The notes beneath the pieces were generated by a model. That model was given only the letters and a program-made list of their open reading frames with translations, was not told the origin of the DNA and made no database searches. From an uncultured Clostridia bacterium (GTDB lineage: Bacteria > Bacillota > Clostridia > TANB77 > CAG-508), in contig CAKPIA010000001.1 of NCBI GenBank assembly GCA_934162205.1, positions 192,163-256,162 on the forward strand: 64,000 nucleotides of DNA, written 5' to 3'. Of the stretch, positions 18,175 to 26,761 are shown piece by piece. The translations under genes were made by a program, and so were the position numbers. Positions within the stretch are counted from its first letter, which is position 1, and the number at the start of each line of letters is the position of its first letter.

Positions 18175-18408
18175 TTATTTTCTACTGTTATTATATAATT
18201 CATCTGGACAAATGTCAGCTCCATTTTCCCATTCAATTGATAAACCAGCAATTTTTACAGTATTAAATAAATTAATGTCTTTTAATTGCTTAAATCGTTC
18301 AAATTTAAAATATGGCTTTACATCAAATCTTTTTATTTCATTATTATCAAATGTTATTTCTAATTCATAATTATTTAAAACTTTTACATCTACAGCTTTT
18401 GGATTCAT
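18175..18408 (-). CDS. DUF2442 domain protein
   Basis: 77 residues with the DUF2442 pattern: an N-terminal VKVLNNYELEITFDNNEIKR strand pair, the FDVKPYF box, and the C-terminal IEWENGADICPDELY signature. DUF2442 genes are commonly paired with DUF4160 genes, as here, and such pairs are often listed as putative toxin-antitoxin modules or nuclease-adjacent accessory genes, without firm proof. GGAG precedes the ATG. It lies directly downstream of the interrupted DUF4160 gene. Confidence 0.8.
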   Translation of the reverse strand: MNPKAVDVKVLNNYELEITFDNNEIKRFDVKPYFKFERFKQLKDINLFNTVKIAGLSIEWENGADICPDELYNNSRK

Positions 18409-18412
18409 AAAA

Positions 18413-18679
18413 TCACTCCAATCCTTTGATTTTTATTAATTCTCCATCTTCATTATAAGCATACTATGCTGCTCTAATTTCATCTTCATGTAGTGCAACC
18501 CACGCATCTACTAGTTTTTTTTGTTTTTTAGGTAATTTACCACTTAAAATTTTACCTTTAAATGTCATTGACATACTATATTCATTATATTTTATATGTA
18601 TATGTGGTTCGTTATGATGTCCTCCTAATTCTTGATACATATATATTAAAATACCGTAAAATTGTGAAATAACAGGCAA
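18413..18679 (-). pseudogene. DUF4160 protein gene interrupted by an in-frame amber codon
   Basis: The reading frame starts at TTG (18677-18679) after GGAGG and encodes the DUF4160 features: the start PVISQFYGILIYMYQELGGHH, the NEPHIHIKYNEYSMS His box, and VDAWVALHEDEIRAA. It then meets TAG at 18464-18466. Reading on in frame gives YAYNEDGELIKIKGLE and TGA at 18413-18415, which aligns with the conserved family end (W-E-L-A ... G-E ... K-I-x-P-L); the amber codon sits at the conserved Trp (TGG to TAG). The product is either a 71-residue truncated protein or requires suppression. It is the partner of DUF2442. Confidence 0.65.
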
Positions 18680-18823
18680 TATATCACCTCCATTATAACA
18701 TCATTTTTTATCTTTTTCAATTTTATTTGGATTAATTTAGAATAAACATTTATAGAAATAAATTATATGAAATAAAGCCATAGATGTTTTGCTATTTTAT
18801 AATACTTTATATTATTTGTCAAT

Positions 18824-18857
18824 AAAAAAGACATTCACTAAAGTGAATGTCTTTTTG
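18824..18857 (-). terminator. Intrinsic terminator after gatB
   Basis: AAAAAAGACATTCACT/AGTGAATGTCTTTTT hairpin with a two-nt spacer; it can act in both directions. Confidence 0.85.
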
Positions 18858-18867
18858 GTTAAATTTA

Positions 18868-20307
18868 CTATTTTTTTAGTTCTTCTATAAACATTTTGTT
18901 AAGCATTTGTGGATTAGCTTTTCCTTTTGTTTCTTTCATTGCTTGTCCAACTAAGAAGCCTAATGCTCTGTCTTTTCCACCTTTATAATCTTCAACTGAT
19001 TGAGGATTTGCCTCTAATACTTTTAATACAACTTCTTTTATTGCACCTTCATCTGATATTTGAATCCATCCTTTTTCTTTAATTATTTCTTCTGGATCTT
19101 TTGGATTTTCAAATAATTCAACTAAAACTTTCTTTCCTATACTTGAACTTATTGTTCCATTATCTATAAGAATTACAAGTTTTGCTAATTGATTGCAATC
19201 AAAAGGTATTTCTATTGGTTCCATTTCTGTTTCATTTAATATTCTTGAAATATCAGAAATAATCCAGTTATTAACTGCTTTTGCATTACCACAAATTTTT
19301 GTTGCTCCTTCAAATAAATCTGATAGATATTTAGAAGCTGTTATTAATTTGGCATCTTTTTCTGATAATCCAAATTCAGTTAAATATCTTTCTTTTCTAC
19401 TTTCTGGTAATTCTGGTAATGAATTTTTAATATTTTCTATATATTCTTCTGATAATTTTATTGCAACTAAATCTGGGTCTGGGAAATATCTATAATCTTG
19501 TGCATCTTCTTTATCTCTCATTGGGAATGTTTTTCCAGAAACATCATCCCATCTTAATGTTTCTTGTTCTATTTTTCCACCATCTTCAATTACATCTATT
19601 TGTCTTTCTACTTCATATTCAATTGCTCTTGTTATACTTCTAAAAGAGTTCATATTTTTCATTTCTGTACGTGTTCCTAATTTTTCGTCACCCTTTTTTC
19701 TTACAGAAACGTTTACATCAGCTCTTAAAGATCCTTCTTGCATTTTACAATCAGATACTTCTATATATTCTAGTATTGATTTTAATTTTCTTAAATAATG
19801 TTCTACTTCTTCTGCACTTCTTAAATCTGGTTTTGATACTATTTCTATTAATGGAACTCCTGCTCTGTTTAAATCAACTAAGCTTCCTCCACCAAATTCA
19901 TCATGATTTAATTTTCCTGCATCTTCTTCTATATGAATTCTTTCTAGTCTAATTTTCTTTTTACCTTGTTCTGTTTCTATTTCTATATATCCTTCTAAGC
20001 ATAATGGTTTATCATATTGTGATATTTGATATGCTTTTGGTAAATCTGGGTAAAAATAATTTTTTCTATCATTTTTACTATCTCTTGAAATTTCACAGTT
20101 TGTTGCAAGACCTGCTTTTACTGCATATTCTACAACTTTTTCATTTAATACAGGAAGTGTTCCTGGCATTGCCATACATATTGGACATGTATGTGTATTA
20201 GGTGCAGCACCAAATTCTGTAGGACAAGAACAGAATATTTTTGTTTTTGTTGAAAGTTCAGCATGTACTTCTAGTCCTATTATAACTTCATAATCTTCTC
20301 TTGACAT
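18868..20307 (-). CDS. gatB: Asp-tRNA(Asn)/Glu-tRNA(Gln) amidotransferase subunit B
   Basis: 479 residues. GatB activates the misacylated tRNA for amidation by ammonia supplied by GatA. The N-terminal YEVIIGLEVHAELSTKTKIF, the zinc cysteines (FCSCPTEFG, THTCPICMAMPG), and the GatB/Yqey C-terminal domain (NPKDPEEIIKEKGW, DRALGFLVGQAM) are all present. Its ATG overlaps the gatA stop codon (TAATG), so the two are translationally coupled. It ends with TAG followed directly by TAA and then a terminator. Confidence 0.97.
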   Translation of the reverse strand: MSREDYEVIIGLEVHAELSTKTKIFCSCPTEFGAAPNTHTCPICMAMPGTLPVLNEKVVEYAVKAGLATNCEISRDSKNDRKNYFYPDLPKAYQISQYDKPLCLEGYIEIETEQGKKKIRLERIHIEEDAGKLNHDEFGGGSLVDLNRAGVPLIEIVSKPDLRSAEEVEHYLRKLKSILEYIEVSDCKMQEGSLRADVNVSVRKKGDEKLGTRTEMKNMNSFRSITRAIEYEVERQIDVIEDGGKIEQETLRWDDVSGKTFPMRDKEDAQDYRYFPDPDLVAIKLSEEYIENIKNSLPELPESRKERYLTEFGLSEKDAKLITASKYLSDLFEGATKICGNAKAVNNWIISDISRILNETEMEPIEIPFDCNQLAKLVILIDNGTISSSIGKKVLVELFENPKDPEEIIKEKGWIQISDEGAIKEVVLKVLEANPQSVEDYKGGKDRALGFLVGQAMKETKGKANPQMLNKMFIEELKK

Positions 20308-21785
20308 TATCTTGCACCTCCCTTGTATTCTGGTTTGTAATTTTCTCTAAATTTAATTTCTTTTTCAAATGTATATGCAGTATTTAATATTGTTTCTTCA
20401 CAGAATTTATTTCCTATTAACTGCATTCCTATTGGCATTCCTTGACTATCTACTCCACATGGAATTGATATTCCTGGAAGACCTGCAATATTAACAGAAA
20501 CTGTACAAATATCTGCTAAATACATTTCTAATGGATTTCCTGACTTTTCTCCTATTCCAAATGCAACTGTTGGTGATGTTGGAGTAAGTATTACATCATA
20601 ATTTTCAAATACTTCGTTAAATTTATTTGTTACTAATGTACGTACTTGTTGTGCTTTTTTGTAATATGCATCATAATATCCAGAAGACAATACATATGTT
20701 CCAAGAATAATTCTTCTTTTTACTTCGTCTCCAAATCCTTCACTTCTTGATTTTTTGTATATATCTTTTAAACTTTTAAATTCTGGTGTTCTGTATGTAT
20801 ATCTAATTCCATCAAATCTACCTAAGTTTGAACTTGCTTCTGCACATGCAATTATATAATATGTTGCTAATGCATATTCAGCAATATCTAATGATACTTC
20901 TTCTACTTCGGCTCCTAATTTTTTATATGTTTCTACTGCTTTCATCAAAGAATCTTTTACTTCTTGGTTTATTCCTTCTCCAAAGAATTCTTTTGGTATA
21001 GCTATTTTCAATCCTTTAACATTTCCTGTAAGAGCTTTTACATAGTCTTTTTTAGGCATATTAACAGATGTTGTATCTCTTTCATCATGTCCTGCTATTA
21101 AATTTAAAAGTATTGCACTATCTGTAACATCTTTTGTTATAGGTCCTATTTGATCAAGTGATGATGCAAATGCAACTAGTCCATATCTTGAAACTAATCC
21201 ATATGTTGGTTTTAATCCAACTACACCACAAAAACTTGATGGTTGTCTTATTGATCCACCTGTATCACTTCCTAATGCCCATGGTACCATATTTGATGCT
21301 ACTGCTGCAGCACTACCTCCTGATGAACCTCCTGGTACTTTATCTAAATTCCAAGGGTTTCTTGTTTTTTTGAAATATGATGTTTCTGTTGATCCTCCCA
21401 TTGCGAATTCATCCATATTTAGTTTTCCTAAATCTATCATATTTTCGTTATTTAATTTTTCTATTACTGTTGCATCATATGGTGATACAAAATTTTCTAA
21501 CATTCTTGAAGAACATGTTGTTTTTATTCCTTTTGTGCATAAATTATCTTTTATTCCTATTGGAATTCCAGCTAATTCTCCTGTTATTTCTCCTTTTTCT
21601 ATTTTTTCTTGTATTTCTTTTGATTTTTTTATTGCTTCATCTGTTAATGTTGTTACAAATGCTTGTACATCTTTTTCTTTTTCATTTATTCTGTCTGTAT
21701 ATGCTTTTGTTATTTCTGTTACTGTTATTTCGTTATTTTTTAATTTTTCTTGTAATTCGTGTACTGTTAATTCTGTAATATCCAT
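20307..21785 (-). CDS. gatA: Asp-tRNA(Asn)/Glu-tRNA(Gln) amidotransferase subunit A
   Basis: 492 residues. GatA is an amidase-signature enzyme that frees ammonia from glutamine. The Ser-cisSer-Lys triad is visible: GIKDNLCTKG (Lys), PGGSSGGSAAAVASN and GSDTGGSIRQPSSFCG (the two Ser). The start is preceded by GGAGG. It is separated from gatC by a 300-nt gap filled with a tandem repeat array, unusual for this normally compact operon. Confidence 0.97.
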   Translation of the reverse strand: MDITELTVHELQEKLKNNEITVTEITKAYTDRINEKEKDVQAFVTTLTDEAIKKSKEIQEKIEKGEITGELAGIPIGIKDNLCTKGIKTTCSSRMLENFVSPYDATVIEKLNNENMIDLGKLNMDEFAMGGSTETSYFKKTRNPWNLDKVPGGSSGGSAAAVASNMVPWALGSDTGGSIRQPSSFCGVVGLKPTYGLVSRYGLVAFASSLDQIGPITKDVTDSAILLNLIAGHDERDTTSVNMPKKDYVKALTGNVKGLKIAIPKEFFGEGINQEVKDSLMKAVETYKKLGAEVEEVSLDIAEYALATYYIIACAEASSNLGRFDGIRYTYRTPEFKSLKDIYKKSRSEGFGDEVKRRIILGTYVLSSGYYDAYYKKAQQVRTLVTNKFNEVFENYDVILTPTSPTVAFGIGEKSGNPLEMYLADICTVSVNIAGLPGISIPCGVDSQGMPIGMQLIGNKFCEETILNTAYTFEKEIKFRENYKPEYKGGAR

Positions 21786-21812
21786 TATTTTACCTCCTTG
21801 TTTTTTATGACT

Positions 21813-22071
21813 CGCTCAATTGCATCTTTAATCCGTATTTCTCAAAATCACCTATTTATCATTTTTTTTTAATGATTACAATTTCGCTTCGCTCAATTGC
21901 ATCTTTAATCCGTAAACCTCAAAATCACCTATTTATCATTTTTTTTAATGATTACAATTTCGCTTCGCTCAATTGCATCTTTAATCCGTATTTCTCAAAA
22001 TCGCCTATTTATCATTTTCTTTTAATGATTACAATTTCGCTTCGCTCAATTGCATCTTTAATCCGTAAACC
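21813..22071. repeat. Tandem repeat array, unit 76-77 bp, between gatA and gatC
   Basis: The word CGCTCAATTGCATCTTTAA begins at 21813, 21890, 21966 and 22043, giving three full units and a partial fourth. Two unit variants alternate: the phrase after ATCCGTA reads TTTCTC in units 1 and 3 and AACCTC in units 2 and 4, so the array also has a 153-bp higher-order period. Each unit contains ATCATTT...AATGAT and CAATT...AATTG inverted segments. There is no open reading frame through it in the sense of the operon. Confidence 0.9.
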
Positions 22072-22074
22072 TCA

Positions 22075-22091
22075 AATGTCTACTAGACATT
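22075..22091. repeat. Perfect inverted repeat at the edge of the tandem array
   Basis: AATGTCT-ACT-AGACATT, a perfect 7-bp stem with a 3-nt loop, 13 nt before the gatC stop codon on the operon strand. No T run follows, so an operator or RNA stem is as likely as a terminator. Confidence 0.5.
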
Positions 22092-22103
22092 TTCGGTAAC
22101 GGC

Positions 22104-22388
22104 TTAAAGAACTTTAGGGATTTTGAACATATTTTGTTCTGGGTTTATTGCGTTTTTTAGTAATGCTTCGTTGTCTTTAAATATTTTTATTTCGTCTTTT
22201 CTAAATACGTTTTTTGCTTCGTTTGCTCCTACTGTTATGTCTAATCCTTCTACTGGAGCATTGTTTACTATGTTTGCAAAGTTTAATATATCTTGTAAAT
22301 TTGTCTGATATTTTTCAATCTCATTTTCTTCTAAATTTAGATGTGCTAAATTTGCTATGTGTAAAATTTCTTCTTTACTTACTTGCAT
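22104..22388 (-). CDS. gatC: Asp-tRNA(Asn)/Glu-tRNA(Gln) amidotransferase subunit C
   Basis: 94 residues, the small subunit that clamps GatA to GatB. It has the family's EEILHIANLAHLNLEENEIE start, the LQDILNFANIVN helix, and the RKDEIKIF and NPEQNMFKIPKVL end. It is first in the gatC-gatA-gatB operon with a sigma-A promoter just upstream. The spacing to gatA is enlarged by the tandem repeat. Confidence 0.95.
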   Translation of the reverse strand: MQVSKEEILHIANLAHLNLEENEIEKYQTNLQDILNFANIVNNAPVEGLDITVGANEAKNVFRKDEIKIFKDNEALLKNAINPEQNMFKIPKVL

Positions 22389-22418
22389 GTAATCATCTCC
22401 TTATTCAATTTGCGTCTT

Positions 22419-22447
22419 ATTATATACTTTTTTTAGTAAAAAAACAA
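22419..22447 (-). promoter_or_regulatory. Promoter of the gatCAB operon
   Basis: Leftward TTGTTT (22447-22442), 17-nt spacer, TATAAT (22424-22419), about 30 nt upstream of gatC. No T-box leader is visible. Confidence 0.6.
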
Positions 22448-22470
22448 GTAATATATATTAATTATTCACA

Positions 22471-22504
22471 AAAATACCATGATTTATATAATCATGGTAT
22501 TTTT
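22471..22504 (-). terminator. Intrinsic terminator after the zeta-toxin gene
   Basis: AATACCATGATT/AATCATGGTATT hairpin with a T run; it directly follows the TAG stop codon of the toxin gene. Confidence 0.8.
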
Positions 22505-23395
22505 CTATTCTCTTTCTATATCATCTTTTTTTTTATAATTTTGATGCAATTGTTCTATTTTTTCTAATATTATTCTTTCCTCATCTGTTATTTTTTTACT
22601 TTGCATAAGTTTTAACAATTTATCATAATATTCTTCAAAATGCTCATTTGCATGTTTTTCATCTTCTACTCTTCCGCCAAATACTGCATATTTTGCATTT
22701 GGAAATCTTCCCATCTGAATTTCTTTGCTGTCATATATTTTTATTGGTTCACTTGGCTTTAAGCCTCTTTTAAATATTTCTACTCCTGAAATAATATCCG
22801 ATTTTTCTATTAAATCTATTGTTTCTGGCATATTGTTATATGTTTCATAAAAATGGTTTGGTGTAACTAATCTTCCCCATCCTATTGATGTAACTTCTGC
22901 TTCGTATCTTTCTAAAATTGACATTAAACAATTTAATTCATTTACAGCCATTCCTCTAACAACAACTTCATAATTAGGCATTTTTTCTTTTATTGTATCT
23001 AATATTTTTGCATTTCTTCCTGTTCCTTCAAAAATAACATTATATCCTTCACTCAATGCATAATTAAATAGATCACTTGTCCATGTATTACTTTCTTGAT
23101 CTGTTACTTTTGTATAATATTGTGGATACAATCTAGCAATTTCATCTATTTGTGGATGAAATGGTTTTAATTCATCACTATTTATTATAACAACATTATT
23201 ATCTAAAAATTGTTCGTATCCATAACTATTTAATCCTGTTTTTCCTGATGCTGGAGGTGCAATATCAATAATGGCCTTTGGTTTTTCTACTGGAAATTTT
23301 CCATATAACATTATCTTTCTTATTTCTTTTGCTATTTCATTATGTTTTTCTTCAGTTAACTTATATTTTTCTTTAATTTTTTCTAAACTTTCCAT
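22505..23395 (-). CDS. Zeta-toxin-family P-loop kinase
   Basis: 296 residues. An N-terminal helical region leads to a Walker A of zeta type (DIAPPASGKTGL, about 46-57), followed by VIINSDELKPFHPQ, where the Asp is the catalytic base region in zeta toxins, and NVIFEGTGRNAKILDTIKEK. Zeta toxins phosphorylate UDP-N-acetylglucosamine and so block wall synthesis; some chromosomal relatives are antitoxin-like or housekeeping kinases. The upstream 72-residue gene, four nucleotides away, is the candidate antitoxin. Confidence 0.78.
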   Translation of the reverse strand: MESLEKIKEKYKLTEEKHNEIAKEIRKIMLYGKFPVEKPKAIIDIAPPASGKTGLNSYGYEQFLDNNVVIINSDELKPFHPQIDEIARLYPQYYTKVTDQESNTWTSDLFNYALSEGYNVIFEGTGRNAKILDTIKEKMPNYEVVVRGMAVNELNCLMSILERYEAEVTSIGWGRLVTPNHFYETYNNMPETIDLIEKSDIISGVEIFKRGLKPSEPIKIYDSKEIQMGRFPNAKYAVFGGRVEDEKHANEHFEEYYDKLLKLMQSKKITDEERIILEKIEQLHQNYKKKDDIERE

Positions 23396-23399
23396 TATT

Positions 23400-23618
23400 T
23401 TATTTCCCCTCTATATTTTTTCTAACTTCTGGTCCATATACATTTATTATTTTATCTAATATTTGTTCATTACCAGAATACATTAAACTTCTTGCATTTA
23501 ACAATTCTTGCATTTCTTTATCTTCTGTTGTTAATCCTTTTTTTGATGCATCTGCTATTTTTGATGATAGTATTTCTAATGCAACTTCTAATTTTGAATT
23601 TAAACTCATTTCTTCCAT
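23400..23618 (-). CDS. Small protein paired with zeta toxin (candidate antitoxin)
   Basis: 72 residues, predicted mostly helical (LNSKLEVALEILSSKIADAS and ILDKIINVYGPEVRKN). The start follows AAAGGA at a spacing of eight. It has its own promoter and sits immediately before the zeta-like kinase, the position of epsilon antitoxin. Sequence similarity to epsilon itself is not evident to me, so the antitoxin role is inferred from position and size. Confidence 0.6.
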   Translation of the reverse strand: MEEMSLNSKLEVALEILSSKIADASKKGLTTEDKEMQELLNARSLMYSGNEQILDKIINVYGPEVRKNIEGK

Positions 23619-23648
23619 TTTTTAAATCCTTTCTCATTTTTCTTAGCT

Positions 23649-23677
23649 ATTATACCATTTATTAATACTTTTGTAAA
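23649..23677 (-). promoter_or_regulatory. Promoter of the antitoxin-zeta pair
   Basis: Leftward TTTACA (23677-23672), 17-nt spacer, TATAAT (23654-23649), in the 64-nt gap after fbp, about 30 nt before the small gene. Confidence 0.65.
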
Positions 23678-23682
23678 TTATA

Positions 23683-25659
23683 TTACTTTATTTTTGATAC
23701 TTTTTCTTTTACCATTCCACTTTTATAGGCTTCTAGTAATTTTTCTAAATCTTCAATTTGTTCTCTTAATTCTCTTCCTATATCAGTATCATTTATTCTT
23801 TTTCTTTCTACTTTTTCTACAATTCTTGTAAATGAATGTAAATCTGTTTCTTTAATTATTGCATCTTCTGTTGAAGTAAATGGTTCATGTTCTGCTAATG
23901 TTAATCCATAAGAACTATATATTAAAGTATATCCTGCTATTCCAGTTACTTTTTGATAAGATTTTGATAATCCCCCATCTATTATTAATAATTTTCCATT
24001 TGCTTTTATTGGGCTTTCACCTTTTCCTAATTTAACTGGTACATGGCCAGATATTATATGTCCATTTTCTTTGTTAATTCCAAACTCTTCTAATATTTTT
24101 ATACATTGATCTTCATTTTCTGAAAGTGTATAAAATGCATTTTTTACTTCTTCTCTTAAAGTTTTATCATCTAAAAAGTATCTTTCAAATGTCTTCATTG
24201 CATTTTTACAAAAGATTGGTGAATTTGCGCCACACCATAAATACCATAAATAATCTTCACCATATTTTCTGTCCTCTGAATCTTTATCTGCAAAATAACC
24301 TTGTCTTGCAATTCTTTCTATATAATCTAAATATTTTTTTCCTTTAAGGTGTTCACCTTTTATTGTTCCAGATATAAAATTCCCTTCTGAATCCATTGGT
24401 ATGCAACCATGTATTAACAAATTATCATTGTACACTTTATAGATATTACCTTTTGCATATAAAAATTTTATATGTTCTTGTAATTTTTCACTATTTTCAA
24501 ATCCTTTTACTAATTTATTTACAACATTTAATTCTTTTTCTGTTAATTTATATGGATCTTTAGGATCTATTGTTGGAAAATATTTATCTTTTAGCTTATA
24601 TTTTTTACCACATAATTCTATTTCATATGTTTCATAATTTATTTTATCTAACAATAGCCTATCTTCCATATTAAATTCTAGATTTCTTTTTATTACTTCT
24701 GCCTCTAACTTAAATTGAATTATAGCAACTGCTTTTTGTATTTTTGTTAATAAATCAATATCTGCTTTATTTTCAATTTTTTCTGAATTCTGTGGCTTAA
24801 ATATATCTCCATTTTCTTTTGAATATTCCTCCATTGCAAATTCTGTTAATGGTCTTATATTAATTCCATATCCGTCTTCTAATATATCTAAATTATTATA
24901 TCTAGCACAAATTCTTAAAACATTAAATACACATGCAGGACTACCACTTGCAGCTCCCATCCATATAATATCATGATTTCCCCATTGTATATCTATTGAA
25001 TGATACTTCATTAATTCATCTATTATAATATGTGGACCAGGTCCTCTATCATATATATCTCCTATTATATGTAAATGGTCAACAGCTAATCTTTGAATTA
25101 ATTTTGAGATTGCAATTATAAATGCATCTGCTCTATCTAAATCTATTATTGTATTTATTATTTGATTATAATAATATTCTTTGTTATATGAATTATCATT
25201 TGCATGTAATAATTCATCTATAATATATTCATAATCTTTTGGCATAGCTTTCCTTACTTTAGATCTACTATATTTAGAAGCAACTACTTTACATATTTCT
25301 ATTAGTCTATATAAAGTTATTTTATAATATTCATTTAAATCTGTTGTTTCTTTTTTTATTAATGCTAATTTTTCCTCTGGATAATATATTAATGTTGCTA
25401 ACTTTCTTTTTTCTTCACTTGTCATGCAGGTATCAAATGTTTCATCAATTTTAGTTTTAATAACTCCTGATGCATTTTTTAATATATGTAAAAATGACTC
25501 ATATTCACCATGTAAATCACTCAAAAAATGTTCTGTACCTTTGGGTAAGTTTAATATTGCCTTTAAATTTATTATTTCTGTACACACATGCTGTATTGTA
25601 GGAAATTTTTCTGATAATAAGTTTAAATATTTTAATTCTTCTTCATTATAATTTATCAT
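23683..25659 (-). CDS. fbp: Class III fructose-1,6-bisphosphatase
   Basis: 658 residues, the length of Bacillus-type class III FBPase (gluconeogenesis). Metallophosphatase motifs are clear: HFLSDLHGEYESFLHIL (about 42-58), HIIGDIYDRGPGPHIIIDEL (about 195-215), IQWGNHDIIWMGAASG, and later IISGHVPVKLGKGESPIKANG. A sigma-A promoter precedes it; GGAGG supports the start. It is divergent from the por operon, so gluconeogenesis and the ferredoxin-linked oxidoreductase share one control region. Confidence 0.96.
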   Translation of the reverse strand: MINYNEEELKYLNLLSEKFPTIQHVCTEIINLKAILNLPKGTEHFLSDLHGEYESFLHILKNASGVIKTKIDETFDTCMTSEEKRKLATLIYYPEEKLALIKKETTDLNEYYKITLYRLIEICKVVASKYSRSKVRKAMPKDYEYIIDELLHANDNSYNKEYYYNQIINTIIDLDRADAFIIAISKLIQRLAVDHLHIIGDIYDRGPGPHIIIDELMKYHSIDIQWGNHDIIWMGAASGSPACVFNVLRICARYNNLDILEDGYGINIRPLTEFAMEEYSKENGDIFKPQNSEKIENKADIDLLTKIQKAVAIIQFKLEAEVIKRNLEFNMEDRLLLDKINYETYEIELCGKKYKLKDKYFPTIDPKDPYKLTEKELNVVNKLVKGFENSEKLQEHIKFLYAKGNIYKVYNDNLLIHGCIPMDSEGNFISGTIKGEHLKGKKYLDYIERIARQGYFADKDSEDRKYGEDYLWYLWCGANSPIFCKNAMKTFERYFLDDKTLREEVKNAFYTLSENEDQCIKILEEFGINKENGHIISGHVPVKLGKGESPIKANGKLLIIDGGLSKSYQKVTGIAGYTLIYSSYGLTLAEHEPFTSTEDAIIKETDLHSFTRIVEKVERKRINDTDIGRELREQIEDLEKLLEAYKSGMVKEKVSKIK

Positions 25660-25690
25660 TTTATTCCTCCTAATAATTAATTATTTTTGT

Positions 25691-25719
25691 ATTATATATT
25701 ATTATATTTATTTTTGCAA
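25691..25719 (-). promoter_or_regulatory. Sigma-A-type promoter for fbp
   Basis: Leftward TTGCAA (25719-25714), 17-nt spacer, TATAAT (25696-25691), 31 nt upstream of fbp. Confidence 0.65.
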
Positions 25720-25756
25720 TAATTATTAATTTACTAATAAATTTTTTACAATTGAC

Positions 25757-25774
25757 CAAACGGTTTGAATTCAA
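25757..25774. promoter_or_regulatory. Adjacent small palindromes between fbp and por (possible operator)
   Basis: CAAACGGTTTG (perfect 11-mer palindrome around G) overlaps TTGAATTCAA (perfect 10-mer palindrome). They lie just upstream of the por -35 box and about 40 nt upstream of the fbp -35 box, a plausible place for a regulator shared by the divergent genes. No regulator is identified. Confidence 0.35.
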
Positions 25775-25781
25775 GTTTTTC

Positions 25782-25810
25782 TTGACATTCAATCCTAATA
25801 GGAATATACT
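25782..25810 (+). promoter_or_regulatory. Strong sigma-A-type promoter of the por operon
   Basis: Consensus TTGACA (25782-25787), 17-nt spacer, TATACT (25805-25810), followed by AAAGGAGG and the first por gene. Confidence 0.8.
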
Positions 25811-25841
25811 TTTAAATATATAAAAAAAGGAGGCTAAACAC

Positions 25842-26420
25842 ATGAATAACTTAATTGAAATTAGATGGCATGGTAGAGGCGGTCAAGGTGCAAAAACAGC
25901 TTCACTACTACTTGCTGACGCAGCTTTTAATACTGGTAAATATATTCAAGGATTTCCTGAATATGGGCCAGAAAGAATGGGAGCACCAATTACTGCTTAT
26001 AACCGTATTAGTAATACACCTATAACAATTCATAGTAATATATATGAACCAGATTATGTTGTAGTTGTTGATGATACTTTATTAGAATCTGTTGATGTAA
26101 CATCTGGTTTAAAAGAAGATGGTGCAATTGTTATTAATACAACTAAATCAGCAGAATATCTAAAAAAAGCTTTAAAAGGATATAAAGGTAATATATATAC
26201 AATTGATGCAAGAAAAGTATCTATGGAAACATTAGGAAAATATTTTCCAAATACTCCTATGCTTGCTGCAATAGTTAAAGTAAGCAAAGTCATGACAGAT
26301 GAAGAACTTTTAGCAGATATGCAAAGTTCATTTAAACACAAATTTGCTAAAAAACCAGAAGTAATAGAAGGAAATATGAAAGCTTTAGAACTTGCATTAA
26401 AAGAAGTTAAGAAGATATAG
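25842..26420 (+). CDS. porG: Pyruvate (2-oxoacid):ferredoxin oxidoreductase, gamma subunit
   Basis: 192 residues, the gamma subunit of the four-chain enzyme that decarboxylates pyruvate (or another 2-oxoacid) to acyl-CoA and reduces ferredoxin. The family start IEIRWHGRGGQGAKTASLLL, then FPEYGPERMGAPITAYNRIS and VVVVDDTLLES, is intact. AAAGGAGG precedes the ATG. First gene of porG-porD-porA-porB behind a consensus promoter, implying high expression. Confidence 0.93.
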   Translation: MNNLIEIRWHGRGGQGAKTASLLLADAAFNTGKYIQGFPEYGPERMGAPITAYNRISNTPITIHSNIYEPDYVVVVDDTLLESVDVTSGLKEDGAIVINTTKSAEYLKKALKGYKGNIYTIDARKVSMETLGKYFPNTPMLAAIVKVSKVMTDEELLADMQSSFKHKFAKKPEVIEGNMKALELALKEVKKI

Positions 26421-26434
26421 AAAGGATGATAAAT

Positions 26435-26737
26435 ATGACTGAAATTAATAAAAACACACCAATTGATAAATTAACCATAGCTGGAAATATTTATGAATCT
26501 GGAAATGCAAGAGAATTTAAAACTGGTGATTGGAGAAGTTTACGTCCAATTTTTCACGAAGAAAAATGTAAACAATGTGGACTTTGTTTTCCTGTTTGTC
26601 CAGAAAATTCTATTCCTGTTTGTAAAGAAACTTTAAAAAGAACAGATTTTGATTTAGACTTTTGCAAAGGATGTGGAGTTTGTGCTAAAGTTTGTCCTTT
26701 TAACGCAATAGAAATGGTTGACGAAGGTGAAGAATAA
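26435..26737 (+). CDS. porD: Pyruvate:ferredoxin oxidoreductase, delta (2x[4Fe-4S]) subunit
   Basis: 100 residues from the ATG at 26435, 6 nt after AAAGGATG. Two [4Fe-4S] binding motifs are visible: KCKQCGLCFPVCPENSIPVC and FCKGCGVCAKVCPFNAIEM. It passes electrons from the TPP centre of the alpha/beta subunits to ferredoxin. An earlier in-frame ATG overlaps the ribosome binding site. Confidence 0.94.
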   Translation: MTEINKNTPIDKLTIAGNIYESGNAREFKTGDWRSLRPIFHEEKCKQCGLCFPVCPENSIPVCKETLKRTDFDLDFCKGCGVCAKVCPFNAIEMVDEGEE

Positions 26738-26761
26738 TTAATATAGAAAGGTTTTGATAAA

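Noticed and set aside
18692..18720. TTGAAA-17-TATAAT promoter directly upstream of the DUF4160 gene.
   Set aside because: The match is good, but the -10 box touches the ribosome binding site, so the start of transcription would fall inside it; I could not call it without further evidence.
21813..22091. CRISPR array at the tandem repeats.
   Set aside because: The repeated unit is continuous over 76-77 bp with no unique spacers, and there are no cas genes.
22389..22470. T-box or other riboswitch ahead of gatC.
   Set aside because: The leader is only about 25-30 nt long after the promoter and has no T-box sequence or specifier stem.
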